Assembly (NCBI GenBank): GCA_008000375.1
Contig: SMOI01000064.1
Span: 64,990-128,989, forward strand
Length of the DNA stretch: 64,000 nucleotides
Direction: 5' to 3'
From: Poteriospumella lacustris
Taxonomy: Eukaryota > Sar > Chrysophyceae > Chromulinales > Dinobryaceae
Shown: positions 49,484 through 59,300 of the stretch, in pieces
Layout of the letters: every line of letters starts with the position of its first letter
Position numbering within the stretch: the first letter of the stretch is position 1
Program-made: the position numbers and the translations under genes
Notes under the pieces: generated by a model
Seen by the model: only the letters and a program-made list of their open reading frames with translations
Told to the model about the DNA's origin: nothing
Database searches by the model: none

Positions 49484-51887
49484 CTCAAAATGCTATTTGT
49501 GTGCGATAAAGATGATATCTCTTCAAGATATGGCCAAAGTGACGCGCAAGAGCTGCAAGCGAAACAGCTTTTTCGATCGCTTCTCCTACAGCACAGTTCG
49601 TGAGTACAATCTGTATCCTTTCACGCGAATTGACAGACAAATCCACTTCGATCAAATGCACACAATAGTTACTGGACCATACTTGGATACCATATAATGA
49701 AATCGTTTGGACGAGCGGACAAAGTCGACTGTTCGTTCGGTGTTGGCCGCCGCATGACCTCTCCTGGGATTTTGATCGAAAATTTCGCGCGACACACAGC
49801 GCCCTTGCTGGGCGACACACAGTGGGTTTCGTGCTTTCGTTGTGAGGGAAGTGAACATCCATGTCTGTCCAAGAGACTTTGCCAACACGAGGCAACAATT
49901 GCAGTGAAGTTAAACTTGCCTTACACACTGAATGAAAAAGGATGGGCGAATACAATGCTGTCGTTCTTAGTTACGTTGATAGCAATATCAGAATACAAGC
50001 AAGCTGTTGCTGACAAGCAGCCTCAACTCAGTGGCACTCAGAGCGGAGAACGACGGGTGTTCTGACTGGTACCAAGACTCATACTCGATAGTTTTACACG
50101 AACAGTGTCTCACTCAGATCACCGTAAGGGGCATCGCCAAAAACACAACACAAAGTGAATACTTTTGGAGACCGCAAACTCAGGAAACGGAGAGAGGGAG
50201 GAGCAGAAGCGAGACAAACCAGACAGAAGTAGACACTAACATCGTCGCGGGAAGGGAGAGAACAAAATTCCCGCCAAGAGCTTGCTCGGCGAGAAAAGGA
50301 AGATGAGTGATTGAGAAAAAAAGCAAGAACAGAGAGGGTAAAAGAGAGGAGCAACCAATCGTAAAGTAACTGTCAGTCATGGCCCGATGAGACCAATCAA
50401 TAAACAACCACCTTTCCAGATGAACGAAAAATATGCTTATCCGACTGGACTTGGAGAAAAGCAAATCAATAATCGCCCCGATTCATCGAGAGGCGCCAAT
50501 AACTACTGTGCAGAGGGAAAAACAGGTGCCCTTCTCTACACGACGAGAATCAAAAGGGACCTTCCTTCCCTTATAAACGCAGAAATTTAAGGTAAAAACT
50601 ATGGCACAGTTCGCCGCGTAATCGTCAGTTGATCCGATCTACCTTACTAAGGAGAAGTAGAAGATGAACGAATCAAATACAGTTGGATGCGGTACCGAAA
50701 AAGAGCCACGCTGTACAGGCCTCGAACGAATAAATGAATATGATAATGATAGCAAACGCTCTTTCTCATAGGTCTTCTTTCTCCACGTTTCTTTTGATGA
50801 ATATCAGTCAATGCTACACCATTTCTAATGAAGTGCATGTCCCAGGGAGGAGAAGGCAAGCATTTCTTGTGGCGAAGTGGAGACCAAGGAAAGTCAACCA
50901 CTGGCGTTGGAAAACAAAGTTGACAGAGAAACAAGGCAAAAAGCAGCCTTTTAATGAAGGGACCCCACGTTGAAAGACGAGAAAAAGACGGGGTAACGCG
51001 AACACCATCATCATCCACTTGGACAAAGTCACTGGCACAATCGATGAGCAACTAAAGGAATGAGGGAACGAATCCAACATTCGCATGCGTTCTGATCGAA
51101 CCATTGAACACAGTTCTTCTTTGGATGGGAACACTCACTCAGAACCAAAGCGCTGCACCTTGAGAGAATAAGGGCAGCTCAAAAGAGAGCGATTGCGCCG
51201 GAAAGGCCATTGATCCAAACAAATGAGGGACATTAATATACATCAACCTGCTGGCTACAGGACAGCGACCGTCCATTGAAGGGAACAGATGAAAAAGAAT
51301 CACCACGAGGTTTCACGCAGTGTTCGCGGTGAGTTTAGCAGGGAGCCGCATTTCCCCTCGACATGACCGCTCTTATCCTTGATATATCATCATAAGGAGC
51401 CCGTTTGAATGACAAAACGAAAGAACCTCAGCCGGGATGAACCATATCGTGGTGAGGGTCACGTGCGAATGGAAAGGGAGTAGCGAAATATAGGCGAAAA
51501 AGCAAGGCAGAAAGCACAATCGGACGCCCTCACTGCAACCGATCGTATGGCACGAAAAAACAAAAATAGAAAAGCAAAAGCTGCCGATTAATGAAGTATA
51601 ACCAAATGAACACCGTCTCCGCCCAGTGCAATCCCACAAACTGACGCATAAATTCATCTTTTCGTCGATACCGCAGGGTTTCACGGCGGGCACGCTGGAG
51701 AGGCGACATAACATATCTTCGACGACACGAAGAAAAAAACAAACAAACTACCAACAGCAAATTAAAAGGCAATCAAATTGATGAAACGAATACAACAGAA
51801 GGCTTTAGTTTGCAGCAAATTCTCTTGGAACGGGAAGAAACTGCCAACAAGTCGCTGCAACAACGGTGCACAGATACACGTAATAGT
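49484..51887. other. Intergenic region between the acyltransferase paralogues
   Basis: The right two thirds (about 50150-51780) are A/G-rich on the plus strand, which makes a C/T-rich 3' flank for paralogue B. The left part (49484-50000) has mixed composition and should hold the promoter of paralogue A, including the 26-bp element listed separately. Minus-strand frames up to 156 codons here have no recognisable features, and I do not call a gene. Confidence 0.55.
49770..49795 (-). promoter_or_regulatory. 26-bp upstream element shared with paralogue B
   Basis: This stretch matches 54199-54224 at 23 of 26 positions. Its core is CGAAAATTTCG here and the reverse complement, CGAAATTTTCG, in the other copy, followed by GCGACAC. 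It lies 286 bp before the start codon of paralogue A; the other copy is 206 bp before that of paralogue B. Neighbouring non-coding sequence is not similar, so conservation of this piece suggests a promoter or transcription-factor site. Confidence 0.5.
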
Positions 51888-53992
51888 TTATACATCGATT
51901 GCTTTCGACAAGTTCATCAGGGGTCGTTCGACCGCAAACGACAACAAAGTGGCCCCGATAAGGTTGATAAACAAGACCACCCAGAAGTAGACCGTGTACT
52001 TCCACCAACCTTCAGTGTTCGTCGACACATCCCAATCCTGCGCTCCCTCCACTTCTCCCTTCACTGCGAAGAACAAATACGCCGTCAAGATCGATAACAA
52101 ATAACCCGTATACGACAACATGCCGATTGGGTACCAAACCCACCAACGACAAACCCATGACCACGGCCACAACAGCACTTTCTCCAACGCGAAGAACAAC
52201 AATCCCATTGTACCAAGCGCCACAGATGTCAAAGCGTATGAACTACGAATGGATGCAAACGTCATGGACGATTGATCCATACTGGAAAAGACCGGCCAGT
52301 ACGACCAAAGATATTCATCCGTCTCCGTGGTCAACGCGTAATGCACACCCAAGTACATGCAGTACCCCATGATGGGATATAACACGTACATCGAGATAAT
52401 GTGAGTGTATGTGGCGTAGGTGTGAAACAAATGGAAGTTGGTAATCAGCTCTGTATACCAGGCGATGCTATGGTCGCGAACTTCGTGCCACATGTACGTG
52501 AAGATGTCCTTTTCTTGCGGCTTAATGAGATTCGTCGATTCATTCGACTTCGATTCATCAACACGATCAACCAAAGTAGGATCAACAGACGAGCTCGCGG
52601 AACTTGTGCCGTAGGAAGAGTTGACAGTCGTGGTCGGTAGCGATGCATTTCGATTGGCTGGTAGATACTGTGCCCGCAAATGTTTGGGGATGTAGGACTT
52701 CGTATGAATCGGCTTCAAAATTTGTTCATAGCTGTAGTACATCAAGTTTATGTGAAAAATAATTCCAAATTTTATCCAACACGCGACAACTTACATCATC
52801 CACAACATCATGCCCATCATGTACGAGTCAATTCGACAATACGAGGTTGTGTACACGTTCGCCGAGAAGTTGTTGGGACTATCACCGTAAAGAAACGTCA
52901 GTTTCGTGCGAATGATAATCGAAATGACACTCAATACGAGAGCTCCAGCAAAAGCGAACGCAGGATGTCGAAAGTAGATAACATTGATTAAGAGACCCAA
53001 CACGTAAAGCTGCATCTGGGCGCTCACTGTCCACGTGCTGTTGAAACAGGCTGTCCCAAACATCATATTGGAGAAGTTACCCAAGAATATGTAGTCCAGC
53101 CACCAGTAAGACTTGCACGGAGTACAAAATTCATCACTTAAGCTTTCGAGGTGAGAAGTGCAACCAATGAGCAAAGCGATGAGCACTGTTATGAATAAAT
53201 TGGGACCGAGATGCATGAAGCGACGAAACAGGAAGGTTTTCGCCGATTTCCATGAATAATAGTCCTTGTCCTATACCGAAACTTTGTGAGAACAAACTTC
53301 ACGGCAAATGAAAATGCTGACGGGACTTGTACCTTGAATTTTCGTGCGATACTCATGGCCACCATCAAATTAAGGAAGCCCGATACGACGAAGAACACTA
53401 CAACTCCTCCAGAACTAGTCGAATCTAAAAGAGAAAAGCCCCAGTTGCAAGATCAGCGATGCAGAAACGCCAATAGCTCAAACAAACTGTTGCACTTACA
53501 AATGGCATAGGCAGTCGTCGAGTCAATCCAATCGGAGAAAGTGGTCCCATAGTACAATACCATGCCTGCAAAGGGGAAATCAAGGTTATTAAGAAACCTC
53601 AAAGCACCTATGCGAATGGTTGCAGACAACATACCTTCTTGAATGTGTGAATTGCTCACCCACAAAAATGCGAAGCACCGAAATGCGTCGAAACAAAACA
53701 AAGTGTCATCTCGTTCACGCGAAGTGATTTGATTAAAAGTCAGAGTTGGACTCCAGAACTTCATCCACCCCTTTTCGACGTCGAAAAAATCTTTCCATTG
53801 GACAAATTCTCCCACGTCATTCGAGTGTGCAGTCGGAATTACGTGGTGAGCAACATCTAATGGAGGATTCTCGAAGAGCTTCGAAGATTTACTGCTTCCA
53901 CTTTCGTCAGCTGTTGCTGACAAACTTCCAAGAAGAGGTTTATCTTCACCTCTATGCGGCGCGTCACTGGGTGGTTGCGTTGATTCTGACAT
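51888..53992 (-). CDS. Acyltransferase-3 family multi-pass membrane protein (paralogue B)
   Basis: Five exons (53992-53635, 53565-53500, 53424-53333, 53270-52795, 52731-51888) join in frame to 611 residues. Introns are 69, 75, 62 and 63 bp. The protein aligns end to end with paralogue A and keeps the same catalytic FDAFRCFAFLWVSNSH block (Arg-x10-His), VVSGFLNL, FRRFMHLGPNL, STWTVSAQMQLY and YCRIDSYMMGMMLW. Its first two introns are at the same places as in paralogue A. The third (phase 0, before DKDYYSW) and fourth (phase 2, before YEQILKPIH) are absent from A. The N-terminus is polar, the middle loop is shorter in Pro and richer in Ser. It shares its upstream interval with the divergent phosphatase gene. 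Substrate unknown. Confidence 0.88.
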
Positions 53993-54563
53993 GACACCGG
54001 GTAGTCGCGCTCGAAATTGGTGGGGAACTCAAGTAGTTAAAAACAGGTTTCAACCAAAGACGATTCAGCTTGCTCACAGTGCATGCACTTATGGAATATG
54101 TTTGATTATCTTGGCAAATGGCAACCTTTTGGTAGGAGATCAAACAGCTTCTCTTATTTCATTCAACCAAATGAAACAAAACTTGCACAGCTGCGAGCTT
54201 TTGAGCGAAATTTTCGTGCGACACTGAACGACACCCTCGCCGATTATAATTGTCAGTGAGACCTCTCAGACCTCTTGCATCATCTGTCGGTTATGGTCCA
54301 AAGACTGCTTGTGCATCCAAAGTTGACGCTGAAAGTTTTACGTCAAAAATAGCCGTGTTTGGGAATTCGTGGAAAAAGAGTGAAAAAGACAAGATCGCTC
54401 GGTTGGCAGAAGGCAGTAGCTGCTGTATTTGCTTTCAATTCATCGTGTGTTACGACTCTGTTTAGGCACCGATTTGCCAAACTCAAGCGTTCAGTTCCGG
54501 AGAAAATTCATCAGTAGTACAAGCACAGATTGCTTCTTTCCATTTGTTGAGCGTGGAGTTGAG
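53993..54563. promoter_or_regulatory. Divergent promoter interval, paralogue B and phosphatase
   Basis: These 571 bp hold both start regions. The shared 26-bp acyltransferase element sits at 54199-54224. The phosphatase reading frame is open upstream of its chosen ATG back to 54429, but the extra residues have no counterpart in the family. Confidence 0.5.
54199..54224 (-). promoter_or_regulatory. 26-bp upstream element, copy before paralogue B
   Basis: This is the partner of 49770-49795, with three mismatches in 26. It lies 206 bp upstream of paralogue B and about 340 bp upstream of the phosphatase on the other strand, so either gene could use it. The occurrence before both acyltransferases favours that assignment. 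Confidence 0.5.
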
Positions 54564-55740
54564 ATGTTGGACGAATGGATTGCTCACCTGAAGAAGGGAA
54601 ATTGCATCCCTGAGCCGGATCTGAAGAAGCTTTGTATTATGGTAAGCAAGAGTTACTTGACACCAGGAAGGAAATCAGCGCTGATATCAAAATATAATCG
54701 TGTTTCAGGTTAAGAACCAGTTGATGGAAGAGTCCAATGTTCAGTTCGTTCGCGCTCCTGTCACGGTAATGAATTTTCAAACTGAAACACCGTATCGGCA
54801 TCGCATTTATTTTTGAGTCGACATTCTGTAGATATGCGGTGACATTCATGGGCAATTTTTCGATCTCCTTGAGTTGTTCAAAATTGGCGGAGAGCCGCCC
54901 AGTACAAATTATATCTTTATGGGTGATTTCGTCGATCGAGGACACAATAGTGTCGAAACGTTCCAGCTTTTGCTTTGTCTGAAAGCCCGGTACCCGGATA
55001 GTATCACCCTTCTGAGAGGAAATCATGAGTCGCGCCAGATCACACAAGTCTATGGATTCTACGAAGAATGCGTGAAGAAGTACGGAAATGCGAATCCTTG
55101 GAAGTATTGCGTGGAGGTTTTCGACTACTTGAACCTGGCTGCGGTAAGTTCAAGCGATGTGAGCCATTTCGTTTGCAACTTTAGTAACTCATCCTTTTGT
55201 GTACTGTCGTAGTTGGTCGACAACAGGATATTCTGTGTCCACGGTGGCCTGTCCCCCATTTTGAGGACAATCGACCAGATCCAAGTCATTGAGCGGCTTC
55301 AAGAAATCCCACATCAAGGTGCATATTGCGATTTGATGTGGTCAGACCCTGAAGATATTCCTGGATGGGCAGTGAGTCCGCGTGGTGCGGGATATTTATT
55401 TGGGTATATGGCCACCAACGAGGTAAGAACGCAGCGCAATGATCTGTATCGAGTGTTTCCTTTTTGGTTTACTTACGTGTCATGTTTTGTATAGTTTGTA
55501 CATAATAATGATGTTGAGCTAGTGTGCCGGGCTCATCAGTTGGTCATGGAAGGCTACAAATTCCATTTTCCTGCACAAAATCTGGTCACCGTGTGGTCAG
55601 CTCCCAATTATTGCTACCGTTGCGGCAATGTAGCGTCGGTATTAGCGATTGACGACAATTTGAATCGAGCCTTCAAAATATTTAAAGATGTACCTGAGCC
55701 AGCGGAATCACAGCGTACAGTTATGCCATATTTTATGTAA
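54564..55740 (+). CDS. PP2A-subfamily serine/threonine phosphatase catalytic subunit, PP4/PP6-like
   Basis: Five exons (54564-54641, 54709-54765, 54832-55143, 55213-55422, 55495-55740), all joined in phase 0, give exactly 300 residues; PP4 and PP6 have 305-307. The three metallophosphatase motifs are intact: [15 protein letters not shown] and LRGNHESR. The block [14 protein letters not shown] marks the PP2A/PP4/PP6 group. Some stretches are closer to PP4 ([33 protein letters not shown]), while [10 protein letters not shown] resembles PP6, so I leave the subclass open. The chain ends Pro-Tyr-Phe-Met, where the group normally ends Tyr-Phe-Leu, the carboxymethylated residue. The ATG at 54564 gives the family-length N-terminus. 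Expected partners are PP4/PP6 regulatory subunits, acting in nucleus and cytosol. Confidence 0.93.
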
Positions 55741-55789
55741 ACTTATAACTGTGTAGTCTGTAAGCAACGTTCCTGTGAGCTCATTCACG

Positions 55790-55937
55790 CACACCATGTT
55801 TAATCTGTTCACCTCACTGTTTTTGAGGTGAGTGGACATTGGCCAAGCATTCCTCGTAAAAACAACTTCGAGGTTTGTATGATAGCCAAGTACCACGCCT
55901 ACAACAGCAGTGACGAGAACAGATTAAACATGGTGTG
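55790..55937. repeat. 21-bp perfect inverted repeat flanking a 106-bp centre
   Basis: Positions 55790-55810 and 55917-55937 are exact reverse complements over 21 bases. A smaller hairpin (acctca / tgaggt) lies just inside the left arm at about 55811-55829. The element begins 50 bp after the phosphatase stop codon. Overall size and terminal inverted repeats resemble a miniature transposable element, but I found no clear target-site duplication. A structured 3' UTR is the alternative. Confidence 0.6.
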
Positions 55938-56087
55938 GTACATGAGACTTACGGCTCACTGGACCAGTGTCAAGGTTCTCGGGAGTATGGCAACTCACGT
56001 ATAGCAATGCACACGATCACGCATATTGCCCATGCAGAAAGCAGCAAGCCGTTAGAAGATTATGCGTCAGATAGAGATACACGAGAC

Positions 56088-56220
56088 GGAGTGCACCACT
56101 GCCAACTCAACAGTCAAACGAAAACATAAATATATACAGTATATGGAGTGCACCACTGCCATCTCAACAGTCAAACGAAAACATGGTCGAATGAATATAC
56201 TTAATAAATATATACAGTAT
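56088..56220. repeat. Imperfect tandem duplication in convergent 3' region
   Basis: A 40-bp unit at 56088-56127 recurs at 56145-56184 with one mismatch. A 15-bp AT-rich tail (aaatatatacagtat) follows the first copy directly at 56128-56142 and recurs at 56206-56220 after a 21-bp insertion. It is probably a local slippage duplication between the phosphatase and ankyrin genes. Confidence 0.8.
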
Positions 56221-56345
56221 GTAACACTACTCAACGGAAAATGTTCCACGTTATACTTCAGACGAAAGCAATGTCGAAAAGTGCTTTTAACGCCTGGCAC
56301 TGCCCACAAGCAAGGTTGTCCCCCCTCCTCACCCCCAACAAACGC

Positions 56346-59300
56346 TCACAGGTACCGAATCGAACGAGAGGTTGTTTGCAGCGTCTCCGCCAGACTTTTG
56401 GTGTGTAGATTCACGTGGGTCGTCGCGTGACCGGTCACCGTCACGTACGGATCACGTACCGTCATCGTCGCAATGGCCAACCATTCTGCACTTTGTCGCC
56501 ACCAACGATCAGCTTGGGCATCGGTCGTCGTCGGTGCATATTGAGCGATCATGGCATTGATCTCCGCGGCTTTCTTGGATACCCAGGTCAAGTGGGCTTC
56601 TCCTCGGCATTGGTACTTCACGAAGACGCGCAGACTGTTCAACATCAGCTCAATCGCCGTTGGATGTGCATACGCGACACGTGCGGCAACTAAACTCGCT
56701 TGCTCCTGCATCTCCCACGCCTCTTGCACCTCCCCCAACCGTTCGCGGGCTAAGCCAACGTATCCCATCGCTTGTGCAATGAACAACGGTTCAAAGACAT
56801 GGCGCGCACTCAACACCGACCCCAAATCGATCGCTTCTTGCGCAATCGTCCAACACCGTCGAAGTAACTTGCGATACAGCCGATCATGGACATAGGCGAT
56901 CTCTCCCGTCGATGCGTCGTCCGGGCCAAGCCCCATCTCGTTTCCATCGGTGGCTTCTGCGGCCGGATCTTGCAAATTCGCTTGCAACGTATCGCGTACC
57001 GACAGCGACGGCAGTCGACGGATCGCATCCCATTGCGCTTCAATCGCGGCCAGTTTGGTTGGCCAGCTATCGGCTTGTGCTTCGAGAACGTGTCCCTGAC
57101 GTCGTCGCCGAGATGGACCATGAATCGTCGCATGCGGTGCGCTGGCGTTGATCGATGGTAACGTCGAGAGGCGCGATGCGTTCGCCACGGCGACGGAATG
57201 ACGATCCAATCGAATAGTCTTCTTGGATCGATCGTGCGTCGTCGTCTTCGTCTGCTTCCCGCGACTGAGGCCGTGGTGATGGTGATTCGATGTAGTTGGG
57301 GCCGATGTGGGGAAGGAAGCTGCGTTGGCGGCGGTGGCAGTGAAACTGGTGACGAAGTCCTGTGGATGACGTACGACGGCGGCCTTGGGCGTTTTCTTCG
57401 GTTTCTTCGTCGCGCCACTGGCGGGGGTAGCGACGGACGATGGTGTGCCCATTATCGATTCGAACCATTTCTCGGCCATTTGCTCTTCTTTACTGCGGGT
57501 ATCAGTCGATGGCGACGGTGGAACAGTAGAGGAAGACAACGCGTCCTTTGATGCGGAGGTTGTCATCTGGGAACGTCGTGATCGATGCGACAGCGATGGC
57601 GCTGATTTGGCCTTGGCCAACGAACCGATGGCGGTGGACGGTGCCGACGTAGACGATGTAGCTGACGACGAGGTCGACGCAGTGATCGCAGGCAGCACCA
57701 TTGACTTGGACCAACCGCTCGACTTCTTTTGCGATATCACCGACGGAGACGCCAACGACGCATACGGTGAAAAAGCAGCTTCTCCCGTCGTCTGACGTGG
57801 CGGTTTCCGTTGATGAGATGGTAGCGGCTGTCGTTGTTGATTCTCGATGCGGTCTTCGTTCGTCTGACCGCGCTCACCATCGTCACCATTGACAACCTCA
57901 TCGTCGTCGTTGGCGTCGTTGCCCTCGCCCTCCTCTGCAGCATCCTCATCCTCATCCTCATCATCGTCGTCGTCTTCCAAGTTGTGTCCTCGTCGTCCAC
58001 GCAACTGTCGTCGCAGTCGTCGACCATCCTTCGGTGACGAAACCGTCGACGTGGGATCCTTTGTCGCTCCGCCACCATGTCGCCGATCACGTTCGTCCTC
58101 GTCGACGTCCCAACAACTGTCGCAGAGGTACAAAATCAAGTCGCACAGCTGGAAGATCACGCGAATCCGCATCGTGATCAAGACGCCGTCGTGTAACCGG
58201 AGACAATCCTCGAGACACAACAACGCCTGGTCGTATTCCCGTTGGACCAACAGCACTTCCACAAACTCCATACCCAACAACAACACGTAGTTCTCGGCGT
58301 ATTTCTCGAGATCCGTCAGGGGAAAGATCGGTGTCATGTATTGGTTGTCCGCCGAGTAGATCGGGGGAGGGTGCTGTTGATAATGCCGTTGAATCGACAG
58401 ATCCCACGACGTCAACGAAACGATGGTACTGTTTTCATCGAGTCCCATGAGGCCCGTTGGGCCACCATCAACAGCACCAACAGCGACGGTGCCAGCGTTG
58501 TGATCTCTGCGACTTTGGGCGATTTGAGAGGCAGTGAGGAAGCCGGAGGTGGTCGGATGAGGGGACAACGGACCTCGTCCCACCGTCAACGATGGCGCCG
58601 TCAGATGGGAGATCACTGACCCACCACCACCGAACCGAGACGGTGACCCAAGACCACCAGGCACCGCCAGCGTTTGATTTGTTCCGCTACCATCGACGAC
58701 ACCACTGCCCATCTGCATCGATGGTGCAGCGACTTGAGCGATGTGTGGCAAAGGTGGTGGTGGTTGGAGACCTAATCCACCACCCAGACCAGCATAGCCC
58801 ACGGTACCGTGGGGATACCGTTGCGCTAATCGATCACGATAACGTCGATCGGCAGAGATCGCCGTGGATAACGACTGAGAAGCTGCCGCCGTCGACGAGT
58901 AAACTGTATAATGATCCAGCAACTCCTGGTTCTCATACCGCCAGGCATATTCCATCAGTCGTACACGATGCTCTTCGTTCGCATATCGTTGCAGCAGCTT
59001 CTGAATGATGTTCTTCGGATCCATCGTCTTCGCGTGGTGACCATCCACGACCAATCCGGTCGCTCGGGACGGCGATGATGACGATGGCCCGGCAGGCGAG
59101 TCGCCTTCCACAAATATCTTTTGTGAAATGCGTTGAACCGGTGGCAGCAGGTCGGAGGCGAGTGCAGAACTCGCGTCGTCATTCTTGTCCATTGTGACGG
59201 CGGGCTCTCCCGGTGTTGCGGGGAGATATTCGATGATAGTAAACGTCCGCAAGAAATCAGATGCGAGTTTTTCAAGATTCGCGGCCGGTCGCGCGCCATC

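Noticed and set aside
49485-49955. 156-codon minus-strand frame upstream of acyltransferase paralogue A
   Set aside because: There is no domain, its composition is unlike the neighbouring genes, and it overlaps the likely promoter and the conserved 26-bp element.
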